Source: Pseudomonas gozinkensis (GTDB lineage Bacteria; Pseudomonadota; Gammaproteobacteria; Pseudomonadales; Pseudomonadaceae). From it: a stretch of DNA of 64,000 nt. Location of the stretch: assembly GCF_014863585.1 (NCBI RefSeq), contig NZ_CP062253.1, positions 5,880,001 through 5,944,000 of the forward strand, given 5' to 3'. A model generated the notes under the pieces. It was not told the origin of the DNA and ran no database searches. It saw only the letters and a list, made by a program, of their open reading frames with translations. The position numbers and the translations under genes are program-made. The stretch's first letter is position 1. The number at the start of each line of letters is the position of its first letter. Shown here in pieces: positions 21,342 through 29,582 of this stretch.

Positions 21342-21442
21342 CGTGCGCAGCCTCTTATAGATGTGGGAGCTGAGCACAAGCGTAGCTGGGGAATTCGGGT
21401 TGTCTGTCATTCAGCGCATGAATGACTGACCGCACACTGATC

Positions 21443-21513
21443 GTTCCCACGCTCCGCGTGGGAATGCAGCCCGGGACGCTCCGCGTTCCATTCGGGAGCG
21501 GGAACGCGGAGCG
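21443..21513. repeat. Double-hairpin intergenic repeat
   Basis: Two palindromes lie in tandem: TTCCCACG-CTC-CGTGGGAA at about 21444-21463, and CGCTCCGCGTTCC (21477-21489) paired with GGAACGCGGAGCG (21501-21513). This sequence type is dispersed in fluorescent Pseudomonas genomes. It sits between agtD and the alcohol dehydrogenase promoter region (gap 21342-21534). Confidence 0.8.
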
Positions 21514-21534
21514 AGGGAGCAATATCGAGCTGGT

Positions 21535-22359
21535 TCAGACCTGGGCAGTACGCAGCTTCTCACTCCGCCCACGCAACCACTCCAGCGTCAGCAGCAGAAT
21601 CACCGAGAAGGCAATCAGCAGAGTCGCAGCCGCCGCGATCGTCGGGCTCAGGTTCTCGCGAATCCCGCTGAACATCTGCCGAGGCAACGTCGCTTGCTCG
21701 GGACCTGCGAGGAACAGCGTCACCACCACTTCATCGAACGAGGTCGCAAAGGCAAACAGCGCACCGGAAATCACCCCCGGCGCAATCAGCGGCAAGGTCA
21801 CCCGACGGAACGTGGTCAGCGGCGAGGCGCCAAGGCTGGCCGCCGCCCGCACCAGATTGTGGTTGAACCCCTGCAACGTCGCCGACACCGTGATGATCAC
21901 GAACGGCACACCGAGCACCGCGTGCACCACGATCAGCGAGAAGAAACTGTTGCCCAGGCCCAGCGGCGCGAAAAACAGGTAACTGGCCACACCGATGATC
22001 ACCACCGGCACCACCATCGGCGAAATCACCAGCGCCATCACCAGCGGCTTGCCGGGGAAGTCGCCACGGGTCAGGCCGATGGCCGCCAGCGTACCGAAGA
22101 CCATCGCCAGCACGGTCGCGGCCGGGGCGACGATGATGCTGTTCTTCAGCGAGCGCATCCATTCCGCCGAGGCGAAGAAGTCCTGATACCAGTGCAGCGA
22201 AAAGCCCTGCAGCGGATACACCAGAAAACTGCCCGAGTTGAACGACAGCGGCACGATCACCAGCACCGGTAGGATCAGGAACAACAGGATCAAGCCGCAG
22301 AGGATCCGCAAGCTGTAGAACCACACCCGCTCGACGGGCGACATATAAGGACTCAGCAT
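21535..22359 (-). CDS. agtD: ABC transporter permease, AgtD-like (polyamine/opine type)
   Basis: Inner-membrane permease of 274 residues with about six helices and the EAA-type loop (VRAAASLGASPLTTFRRVTLPLIAPG). It resembles PotC. The order permease-permease-binding protein-ATPase on one strand matches the P. aeruginosa agtABCD operon for 4-aminobutyrate and 5-aminovalerate uptake. It starts 12 bases after the partner permease. The symbol is assigned by synteny; substrate is inferred. Confidence 0.8.
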   Translation of the reverse strand: MLSPYMSPVERVWFYSLRILCGLILLFLILPVLVIVPLSFNSGSFLVYPLQGFSLHWYQDFFASAEWMRSLKNSIIVAPAATVLAMVFGTLAAIGLTRGDFPGKPLVMALVISPMVVPVVIIGVASYLFFAPLGLGNSFFSLIVVHAVLGVPFVIITVSATLQGFNHNLVRAAASLGASPLTTFRRVTLPLIAPGVISGALFAFATSFDEVVVTLFLAGPEQATLPRQMFSGIRENLSPTIAAAATLLIAFSVILLLTLEWLRGRSEKLRTAQV

Positions 22360-22371
22360 TTCAAATTCCCC

Positions 22372-23619
22372 TTAGCTCAGGCGCAGGCGACTGGCGCCCA
22401 CCAGCCAGCTGTAGATCAGATAAAGCACCACGGTCGCCAGCAGCAACAGTCCACCGAGTGCGGTCGCCATGCCCCAATTGATGCTGGTGTTGGTGTAGAA
22501 CGCGACGAAGTAGCTGACCATCTGATCGTTCGGGCTGCCGAGCAGCGCCGGGGTGATGTAGTAGCCGATGGCGAGGATGAACACCAACAGGCAACCGGCG
22601 CCGACACCGGCGTAGGTCTGCGGGAAGTACACCCGCCAGAAACTGGCGAACGGATGGCAACCGAGGGAAATCGCGGCGCGCATGTAAGTCGGCGAGATGC
22701 CTTTCATCACGCTGTAGATCGGCAGGATCATGAACGGCAGCAGGATGTGCACCATCGAGATGTAGACCCCGGTGCGGTTGAACACCAGCTCCAGCGGTTT
22801 ATCGATGATGCCCATCGCCATCAGCGCGCTGTTGATCAATCCGCCGGATTGCAGCAACACGATCCACGCCGCGACCCGTACCAGGATCGAGGTCCAGAAC
22901 GGCAACAGCACCAGAATCATCAGCAGGTTGCTTTGACGCGACGGCAGATTGGCCAACAGGTACGCCAGTGGATAGGCCAGCACCAGGCAGATCACGGTGA
23001 TGATCAGGCCCATCCAGAAAGTCCGGGCGAAGATGTCGAGGTAGATCGCCTGATCCGGAGTCGCCGGGGCAATTTCGCCGAGATCATCGATGCGGTGATC
23101 CACTGCTGCCAACAGATAGAACGGGGTGATGCTGCTGGTGTTGCGCTTCACCGCTTGCCAGTAGGCCGGATCGCCCCAACGCTCGTCGAGGCCCTCCAGC
23201 GCTTCTTTATAAGAGGCCGGTTCGCTGGCGAATGGCAGCGAGCGGGCAGTTTTGGTCAGCAGGCTGCGATAGCCGGCCAACTCCATGTTCAGGCGCTTGG
23301 ACAGATCGCCCAGGGTCTGGTTTTTGCGCGCTTCGGCGAGGTCTTCGCTGGCGGCTTTGTAGACCGGTTCTGCGGGCAGGCCTCGGCCGTCCCACGCCGC
23401 AATCGCGGTCACGGTGCGCGGCATGCCGCCGACCACTTCCGGGTTGCCGACGCTTTTATAGAGCAGCGCCACGATCGGCACCAGGAACACCAGCAACAGA
23501 AACAGCACCAGCGGCGCGATCAGCGCCTGGGCCTTCCAGCGATTGACCCGCTCGGCGTGCTTGAGCCGCTGCTTCAAGGTGGGGCTGTTGCCCTCGTTCA
23601 GGGGAACGGCGATGGCCAT
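22372..23619 (-). CDS. agtC: ABC transporter permease, AgtC-like, with long N-terminal periplasmic segment
   Basis: A 415-residue permease. The first helix (about 30-55) is followed by some 140 residues of hydrophilic sequence, then the usual transport domain with the loop AAISLGCHPFASFWRVYFPQTYAG. PotB-type permeases lack such a long insert but AgtC-like ones have it. The start at 23619 (MAIAVPLNEGNS) is preferred; the longer frame reaches into the REPIN-containing gap. Followed by agtD after 12 bases. Confidence 0.82.
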   Translation of the reverse strand: MAIAVPLNEGNSPTLKQRLKHAERVNRWKAQALIAPLVLFLLLVFLVPIVALLYKSVGNPEVVGGMPRTVTAIAAWDGRGLPAEPVYKAASEDLAEARKNQTLGDLSKRLNMELAGYRSLLTKTARSLPFASEPASYKEALEGLDERWGDPAYWQAVKRNTSSITPFYLLAAVDHRIDDLGEIAPATPDQAIYLDIFARTFWMGLIITVICLVLAYPLAYLLANLPSRQSNLLMILVLLPFWTSILVRVAAWIVLLQSGGLINSALMAMGIIDKPLELVFNRTGVYISMVHILLPFMILPIYSVMKGISPTYMRAAISLGCHPFASFWRVYFPQTYAGVGAGCLLVFILAIGYYITPALLGSPNDQMVSYFVAFYTNTSINWGMATALGGLLLLATVVLYLIYSWLVGASRLRLS

Positions 23620-23690
23620 GACGTACTCCGCAAATCTTTGATCGTTACAGAAGCAGTGAACCGCCGCTGTTGTGTTGGAACACCGCAGCC

Positions 23691-23782
23691 TGTGGGAGCG
23701 AGCTTGCTCGCGAATGCGGTCATTCAATCAACGAAGATGTTGAATGGGGTGGCCTCATCGCGAGCAAGCTCGCTCCCACAAG
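23691..23782. repeat. REPIN (inverted pair of REP elements) between agtB and agtC
   Basis: Two REPs with the core GTGGGAGCGAGCTTGCTCGC lie head to head (23692-23713 and about 23757-23780). Between them is an inner inverted repeat, CATTCAA...TTGAATG. The whole 92-base unit can fold into one long hairpin. It lies inside the importer operon, in the 196-base gap between agtB and agtC. Confidence 0.92.
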
Positions 23783-23815
23783 GGTGAGGCGAGCCGCCCT
23801 TGCAGGGTCGCGTGC

Positions 23816-24859
23816 TTACTTCGCAGCCCAGGAATTGAAGCGCTGCTCCAGTTGCTCGCCGTTGTCAGCCCAGAAGCTGACGTCGATCTGCACCTGGTTG
23901 GCGATGTTTTCCGGGGTGGTCGGCATGTCTTTCAGGATTGCCTTGTCCAGCAATGGCACTGCCTGAGAGTTGGCCGGGCCGTAGGCGATGTTTTCCGAGT
24001 AGGTCTTCTGCTGTTGCGGCTGCACCGAGAACGCGATGAATTTCTTCGCCGCTTCGGCACGCTTGGCGTCCAGGCCTTTCGGGATGGCCCAGGCGTCGAA
24101 GTCGTAGATGCCGCCGTTCCACACCACTTTCAGGTTGGATTCTTTCTGCACCGCAGCGATCCGGCCGTTGTAGGCCGAGCTCATGACCACGTCACCGGAA
24201 GCGAGGTATTGCGGCGGCTGGGCGCCGGCTTCCCACCACTGGATGTTCGGTTTCAGCTCATCCAGTTTCTTGAACGCGCGATCCTGACCGCCCTTGCTGG
24301 CCAGTTCCTTGTAGACGTCTTTCGGCGCAACGCCGTCGGCCATCAGTGCGAATTCGAGGGTGTACTTGGCGCCTTTGCGCAGGCCGCGCTTACCCGGGAA
24401 TTTCTTGGTGTCCCAGAAATCCGCCCAGCTGGTCGGTGCGGTTTTCAGCTTGTCGGCGTTGTAGGCCAGCACGGTCGACCACACGAAGAAGCCCACGCCG
24501 CACGGCTGGATCGCGCCTTTGACGTAGTCTTCGGATTTACCGAACAGCGCAGGATCAAGCTGTTCGAACATGTCTTCGTCGCAGCCACGGGACAGTTCCG
24601 GCGATTCAACCTCTACCAGATCCCAGGACACGCTCTTGGTGTCGACCATGGCTTTGACCTTGGCCATCTCACCGTTGTACTCACCAGCGACGATCTTGCC
24701 GTTGCCCGCCGCTTCCCACGGTGCGTAGAAGGCTTTGACTTGCGCTGCCTTGTTCGCCCCGCCAAACGAAACCACGGTCAGATCAGGACCTGCGGCCATT
24801 GCGCTGGCCGCACCCATCAGGCCCAGGGTCAGGGCTGTGAACTTCAGGGATCTCAACAT
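23816..24859 (-). CDS. agtB: Periplasmic substrate-binding protein, AgtB-like
   Basis: A 347-residue PotD-type binding protein. The signal peptide is LKFTALTLGLMGAASAMA, cleaved near residue 22. The body begins TVVSFGGANKAAQVKAFYAPW as in spermidine/putrescine and opine binding proteins. It delivers ligand to the AgtC/AgtD channel. It is separated from agtC by a REPIN and from agtA by 48 bases. 5-aminovalerate/4-aminobutyrate is the expected ligand by synteny only. Confidence 0.82.
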   Translation of the reverse strand: MLRSLKFTALTLGLMGAASAMAAGPDLTVVSFGGANKAAQVKAFYAPWEAAGNGKIVAGEYNGEMAKVKAMVDTKSVSWDLVEVESPELSRGCDEDMFEQLDPALFGKSEDYVKGAIQPCGVGFFVWSTVLAYNADKLKTAPTSWADFWDTKKFPGKRGLRKGAKYTLEFALMADGVAPKDVYKELASKGGQDRAFKKLDELKPNIQWWEAGAQPPQYLASGDVVMSSAYNGRIAAVQKESNLKVVWNGGIYDFDAWAIPKGLDAKRAEAAKKFIAFSVQPQQQKTYSENIAYGPANSQAVPLLDKAILKDMPTTPENIANQVQIDVSFWADNGEQLEQRFNSWAAK

Positions 24860-24907
24860 TTATTGTTCTCTCCACGTGCAGGGTTGGTGTTGGTATTGCG
24901 GGGCGTT

Positions 24908-26032
24908 TTAGTGCGCCTCTAGAAGAGGATCGAGCGCGCGAACGTGCTCGACCTGCCAGCCAAGCGGAACCACGTCGCCGACCGCGAGCGCTGGATCGAG
25001 CTCGGCAATCGGTTGTTTCACGAAGAAGTCGGTCTTGCCGCAGACTTCCAGGCGCACCCGGACGTGGTCGCCCAGATAGATGAATTCGGCCACCCGCCCG
25101 GAGAAGCGGTTGACGCATTGATCGCTAGAACCGTTGAGGCTGACGCGCTCCGGGCGGATTGAAAGGGTGACCGGCTCGCCGGTCTGGCCGATGTTGACCG
25201 CCAGCGCCTCGACCTTTTCCCCGCGCCCCAGCTCGACCACGCAGCGCTCGCCGTTCTGGCTGAGCAGGCGACCGTTGAGGCGATTGTTCTCGCCGATGAA
25301 GTTGGCGACGAAGGTGTTTTTCGGTTCTTCGTAAAGGGTGCGCGGCGGGGCGATCTGCTGGATCTCTCCTTGATGGAACACGGCAACGCGGTCAGACATG
25401 GTCAGGGCTTCGCCCTGGTCGTGGGTCACGTAGACCACGGTCACGCCGAGGCGCTGGTGCAGGTGTTTGATTTCCATCTGCATGTGTTCGCGCAGCTGTT
25501 TGTCGAGAGCGCCGAGAGGTTCGTCCATCAGCACCAGTTGCGGCTCGAACACCAGCGCACGGGCCAAAGCCACACGCTGTTGCTGGCCGCCGGACAGTTG
25601 CGCCGGGTAACGCGATGCGAACGCATCGAGCTGGACCATGCTCAGGACTTTCTTGACCTTGTCGCTGACGTCGCTCTTGTTCATGCCACGCACGGTCAGC
25701 GGGAACGCGAGGTTTTCAGCGACGGTCATGTGCGGGAACAACGCGTAGTTCTGGAACACCATGCCGATGTCGCGCTTGTGCGGCGGCACGTTGTTGATCG
25801 CCCGACCGGCCAGGAGGATTTCACCGGCGGTCGGGGTTTCGAAACCGGCGAGCATCATCAGGCTGGTGGTCTTGCCGGAGCCGGACGGCCCGAGCAGGGT
25901 CAGGAACTCGCCCTTGCGGATGTCCAGGTTGAGGTCTTTGACGATCAGGTTCTCGCCGTCGTAGCTCTTCTGCACTCCACGAAAGCTGACCAGCACATCG
26001 CTGGCCCCTGCGTTTGATTCGACCTGGCTCAT
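24908..26032 (-). CDS. agtA: ABC transporter ATP-binding protein, AgtA-like
   Basis: A 374-residue ATPase. Walker A is LLGPSGSGKTT, the signature LSGGQQQRVALARAL, and Walker B VLMDEPLGALD, followed by the TOBE regulatory domain from about residue 280. The ATG at 26032 (MSQVESNAG) is preferred to the GTG six bases upstream. It is the first gene of the agtABCD-like operon. The operon promoter should lie in 26033-26270, where no clear hexamers are seen. Confidence 0.85.
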   Translation of the reverse strand: MSQVESNAGASDVLVSFRGVQKSYDGENLIVKDLNLDIRKGEFLTLLGPSGSGKTTSLMMLAGFETPTAGEILLAGRAINNVPPHKRDIGMVFQNYALFPHMTVAENLAFPLTVRGMNKSDVSDKVKKVLSMVQLDAFASRYPAQLSGGQQQRVALARALVFEPQLVLMDEPLGALDKQLREHMQMEIKHLHQRLGVTVVYVTHDQGEALTMSDRVAVFHQGEIQQIAPPRTLYEEPKNTFVANFIGENNRLNGRLLSQNGERCVVELGRGEKVEALAVNIGQTGEPVTLSIRPERVSLNGSSDQCVNRFSGRVAEFIYLGDHVRVRLEVCGKTDFFVKQPIAELDPALAVGDVVPLGWQVEHVRALDPLLEAH

Positions 26033-26196
26033 ACCCACACCTTTGTTATTGATGACTGCTGTGGGATTAAGCCTAGTGGCTGCTCACAGTCACGCAAATC
26101 GGGGCGCAGGAGAGAATCGCCTCAGCCGGATGGAAGTCCGGGGGTAGGGATTGCCCTACAAGGATGACGCTAATGGATAAGGCAGGGGAGAGCGCT

Positions 26197-26226
26197 GAGC
26201 TGCAAGCTTCAATAACAAGCAAAAGC
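26197..26226. repeat. Solo AGCTGCAAGC-type repeat
   Basis: The block GAGCTGCAAGCTTCAATAACAAGC resembles the left arm of the inverted repeat at 43079-43174 between prkA and yeaH. It lies in the 350-base gap between agtA and agtR. Confidence 0.55.
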
Positions 26227-26274
26227 GTGTGTCGCTAAGAGATATGCCCAATATCGCAGGATCGATGCAGAAAC

Positions 26275-26366
26275 CTGTGGGAGCGAGCTTGCTCGCGAAA
26301 GCGGTGTGTCAGTCGCCATCTTTTCTGACTGACACCGCCTCTTCGCGAGCACGCTCGCTCCCACTG
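26275..26366. repeat. REPIN between agtA and agtR
   Basis: A second head-to-head REP pair with GTGGGAGCGAGCTTGCTCGC on the left and the inverted copy (one base changed) on the right. The inner arms GCGGTGTGTCAGTC and GACTGACACCGC pair. It is immediately downstream of agtR, in the 350-base gap to agtA that also holds the agtA promoter region. Confidence 0.92.
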
Positions 26367-26382
26367 TGGACAGAGGTGTGGT

Positions 26383-27012
26383 TCAGAGGAGCTTGTGCTC
26401 CATCGCGTACTTCACCAGCTCGGCGAGGGAAGTGATGTTGAGTTTCTGCATCAGCCGCGCCTTGTGGGTGCTGATGGTCTTGCTGCTCAGGGCCAGTTGC
26501 TGGGCGATGTCGTTGACGTTGGCACCCTGGGCCAGGCGTTCGAACACCGAGAACTCGCGCTCGGACAGCAACGAGTGCAGCGGCCGCGCATCGGTCAGGC
26601 CGACTTCGAACACCATGCGGTCGGCCAGCTCCGGGTCGATGTAGCGCCCGCCCGCCGCGACCTTGCGGATCGCCGTCAGCAACAGCGCCGGATCACTGTC
26701 CTTGGTCGCATAACCGGCGGCGCCGATCTTCAGTGCCCGGGCGGCCATCTGCGCTTCGTCGTGCATCGACAGCACCAGAATCGCCGGCGGATGGTTCAGC
26801 GCGCGGATCCGCGGAATCGCTTCGAGCCCGTTGACGCCGGGCATCGAGATATCCAGCAGCACCACTTCGCAGGGCACGTTGCGCAGGGTTTCCAGCAATT
26901 GCTCGCCATTGCTCGCCTCCCCCACCACTTGCAGATCCTTGGCCAGGCCGATCAATTGCTTGATGCCTTCGCGAACAATGGTGTGGTCTTCGGCTACCAG
27001 TACACGGATCAC
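26383..27012 (-). CDS. agtR: LuxR-type response regulator, AgtR-like
   Basis: A 209-residue response regulator. The receiver has the acidic pocket AEDH, phospho-Asp in LLDISMPG, Thr/Ser in LSMHD and Lys in ATKDSD. The C-terminal LuxR HTH is LSEREFSVFERLAQGANVND onward. It is the partner of the kinase gene 100 bases upstream. By synteny it matches the P. aeruginosa AgtR that responds to 5-aminovalerate and activates the importer genes. GacA/UvrY-like regulators are the main alternative. Confidence 0.8.
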   Translation of the reverse strand: MIRVLVAEDHTIVREGIKQLIGLAKDLQVVGEASNGEQLLETLRNVPCEVVLLDISMPGVNGLEAIPRIRALNHPPAILVLSMHDEAQMAARALKIGAAGYATKDSDPALLLTAIRKVAAGGRYIDPELADRMVFEVGLTDARPLHSLLSEREFSVFERLAQGANVNDIAQQLALSSKTISTHKARLMQKLNITSLAELVKYAMEHKLL

Positions 27013-27043
27013 TTTTCTTCTCCAGATTCAGGCAAACACAAAT

Positions 27044-27092
27044 CCCTGTGGGAGCGGCGGTGCGACGATTCGACTTGCCCGCGAAGGCGTCA
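27044..27092. repeat. Degenerate REP between the kinase and regulator genes
   Basis: GTGGGAGCGGCGGTGCGACG is followed by ATTCGACTTGCCCGCGAAGGCG, a common variant of the Pseudomonas REP. It occupies much of the 100-base gap between agtS and agtR. Confidence 0.75.
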
Positions 27093-27112
27093 GTCCAGAC
27101 ACCGCAAAATCA

Positions 27113-29509
27113 TCAGACCTCATCCACCGGCACCCACACCACCAGACGAGTGCCATCCCCCGGCTCACTTTCAAGCACCAACCGCCCGCCCATGATCAAC
27201 ACCCGCTCGCGCATGCCCACCAGTCCGAACGAAGTCGGCCTGCCGGCAGCGGCGACAAATCCTACGCCATCATCGCTGACCGTCAGACACAATTCGTCCC
27301 CTTCCTGCGCCAGCGTCAGTTCCACAGTATGCGCCTGGGCATGGCGCATGACGTTGGTCAGCGCCTCCTGAAGAATACGGAACAGGCCGATGGCCTTGGC
27401 GTCGCTGAGCGGCGCAAGGTTGTCCGGCACCTGCACCAGACACGGAATCTGCGTGCGCGCCTCGAACCGCCGCGCCTGCCACTCGATCGCCGAGGCGATC
27501 CCGGCATCGAGGATCGGCGGGCGCAGCGCCGTCGCCACGTCCCGCACCAGTTGAAACAACTGGGCAATCAGGCGCTTCATGCTGTTCAGCCGCTCGTTCA
27601 GACCCGGGTCGAGTTGCGCGTAGGCCAGTTCGCACATCGATGTCTCCAGTTTCAATACCGTCAGCATTTGCCCCAGTTCATCGTGGACTTCGCGGGCAAT
27701 GCGTGCTTTTTCCTCTTCCCGCACGCTTTCGAGGTGCGCCGACAATTCGCGCAGTTGTTCGCGGGAGGCCGCCAGTTCCAGTTCGATGCGTTTGCTTTCG
27801 GTGATGTCCCAGACGATGCCGTCCCAGACATAGGCACCGCCCTCCAGCTGACGGGTGATCGCCTTGATCTCGGCCCAGCGCTGCTCGCCCTGGCGCGTCA
27901 GGATCCGGCCTTGCCACGACCAGTCGCTGTCGGTGTCCAGCGCCTGATCCTGGGTCTGGTGATAAGCGGCCCGGTCATCCGGATGCACCAGACTGCGCAG
28001 GCCCATGTCGCGATGGGCGATGGCGGCCGGCGCGTAGCCGACCAGACTCTCGCTGCCCTCGCTGATGTAAGCGAAGTCGATCTGCCCGGTCACCGGCGCG
28101 CGCTCGAGGCGGAACACCAGCCCCGGTACATTGGCCGCGATGCCTTGCAGCCGCGCCTCGCTTTCCTGCAACGCAGCCAGGGCACGGCGACGCTCTGTGA
28201 CATCGGTGAGATAAACCACGAGGTACTCGCCATCGCGAAAACGCAGGAAGCTCAACGACACGTCGGCCGGCAGCACACTTCCATCGGCGCGCACACAGTT
28301 GGTTTCAAAACTCAGCGGCCCTTCTTCGCTGGCCCGGGCGCGTTTCCACAGGTTCAGCCAGCGGTCCATGTGCAGGCCCGGTTCGAAGTCGATCAACGGC
28401 CGGTCGATGATGGCGCCCTGTGGATAACCGAGCATGTTTTCTGCCGCACGGTTGGCGTAGCGCACATGGCTGTCCCAGTTGACCCAGAGAATGCCGACGG
28501 TGCTCTGGTCGATGGAAAACTGAGTCAGGCGCAGGGCTTCTTCACTGGCGGCGCGCAGGGCGATGTCTTCGCGCGCGTCGAGCAGACGTTGTTCAAGGTT
28601 GCGCTGCTGGCGGCGTTGCCAGAACACGATGGCCACGCAACTGAGCAGCAGCACCGCGAACAACAGACTCAGGTTCTGCCAGAAGCCCGGAGACTCGGAA
28701 AGCCGCGGATACTTGGGTTGCAGCCACTGCGCATGCAGACGCTCCAGGTCCTTGGCCGGGATTGCGCGCAAGGCGCTCTCGACGATACCGGCCAGTTCCG
28801 GCCAGTCACGACGGGTACCGATGCGCAGCAGTTGCGGCAAACCGATGTCACCGACCACCACCAGCCCGGCGAACTCCGGTTCCGCCGACAGCCGCCCGAG
28901 CTGCGCCTCATCGACCACCGCGTAGGACGCCTGCTGACTCAGCAACAGTTGCAGCGCCTGACGTTCCATCGGTACGCCTTGCAGATTCAGGTGGGGATAG
29001 TTGCCGCGCAGGTAATCGGCGGTGACGCCGGGCATGCGCACGGCCACGCGGGTCTGGCTGTCGAGTTTTTCCAGTTCCACGGTCGCGCTGCTCTTCTGGT
29101 CGCTGACCACCAGTTGCGGCACACGCATATACGGGTCGGAAAACTGCCACAAGCGCAACCCGCCCGGGGTCTGGGTCAAGCCCGGGGCGATGTCGATTTC
29201 GCCTTCCCGGGCAGCGGCCTCAAGTTGTGCCAGATCCTGAAAGTTGCGCCAGCTCAGCTCGACATTCAGCGCCTTGGCCAATGCCTTCATCACTTCGACG
29301 TTGGCCCCCGACAGCCGCTGCAAGCGCCGGTCGTATTGCGCGTACGGCGCCTGCAACACCAGGCCCACGCGCAACTCATTGTGCTGTGCGAGCCACTGTT
29401 GCTCGCTCGCCGACAACCGCGCGAGGTGACTCGGTGGCGCAGGCGCCGCCCAGCCCATCAAGGGAAACGCCAGACAGCCGATAACCCACAGGCAGCAAAA
29501 ACGCATCAT
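27113..29509 (-). CDS. agtS: Sensor histidine kinase with periplasmic binding-protein domain, AgtS-like
   Basis: A 798-residue hybrid receptor. Signal peptide (MMRFCCLWVIGCLAF...) and a SBP_bac_3 ligand domain (about 30-270) face the periplasm. One membrane helix lies at about 285-305 (LSLLFAVLLLSCVAIVFW). Two PAS domains follow (about 325-450, 455-575), then a HisKA_3 dimer domain with the phospho-His in AREVHDELGQ and a HATPase with the DDGVGF G-box. The start is one of two adjacent ATGs (29509/29506). It pairs with the adjacent regulator; synteny suggests sensing of 5-aminovalerate or 4-aminobutyrate. Confidence 0.8.
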   Translation of the reverse strand: MMRFCCLWVIGCLAFPLMGWAAPAPPSHLARLSASEQQWLAQHNELRVGLVLQAPYAQYDRRLQRLSGANVEVMKALAKALNVELSWRNFQDLAQLEAAAREGEIDIAPGLTQTPGGLRLWQFSDPYMRVPQLVVSDQKSSATVELEKLDSQTRVAVRMPGVTADYLRGNYPHLNLQGVPMERQALQLLLSQQASYAVVDEAQLGRLSAEPEFAGLVVVGDIGLPQLLRIGTRRDWPELAGIVESALRAIPAKDLERLHAQWLQPKYPRLSESPGFWQNLSLLFAVLLLSCVAIVFWQRRQQRNLEQRLLDAREDIALRAASEEALRLTQFSIDQSTVGILWVNWDSHVRYANRAAENMLGYPQGAIIDRPLIDFEPGLHMDRWLNLWKRARASEEGPLSFETNCVRADGSVLPADVSLSFLRFRDGEYLVVYLTDVTERRRALAALQESEARLQGIAANVPGLVFRLERAPVTGQIDFAYISEGSESLVGYAPAAIAHRDMGLRSLVHPDDRAAYHQTQDQALDTDSDWSWQGRILTRQGEQRWAEIKAITRQLEGGAYVWDGIVWDITESKRIELELAASREQLRELSAHLESVREEEKARIAREVHDELGQMLTVLKLETSMCELAYAQLDPGLNERLNSMKRLIAQLFQLVRDVATALRPPILDAGIASAIEWQARRFEARTQIPCLVQVPDNLAPLSDAKAIGLFRILQEALTNVMRHAQAHTVELTLAQEGDELCLTVSDDGVGFVAAAGRPTSFGLVGMRERVLIMGGRLVLESEPGDGTRLVVWVPVDEV

Positions 29510-29582
29510 TGAAGTCTCATACACTGACAAATTCTGACCAACCCATTAGGCTGCCGGGATAACTTCTGGCCTGGAATAACCG

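Noticed and set aside
21443..21513. Tandem palindromes considered as an intrinsic terminator for agtD
   Set aside because: No T-tract follows and the sequence matches a dispersed Pseudomonas repeat, so it is listed as a repeat; weak termination is still possible.
23691..23782. REP pair considered as a CRISPR fragment or transposon end
   Set aside because: There are only two inverted copies, no spacer periodicity, no transposase; the form is that of a REPIN.
26831..29512. 893-codon plus-strand frame opposite agtS
   Set aside because: It is rich in Gln, His and Arg with no recognisable domain; the minus-strand kinase explains the region.
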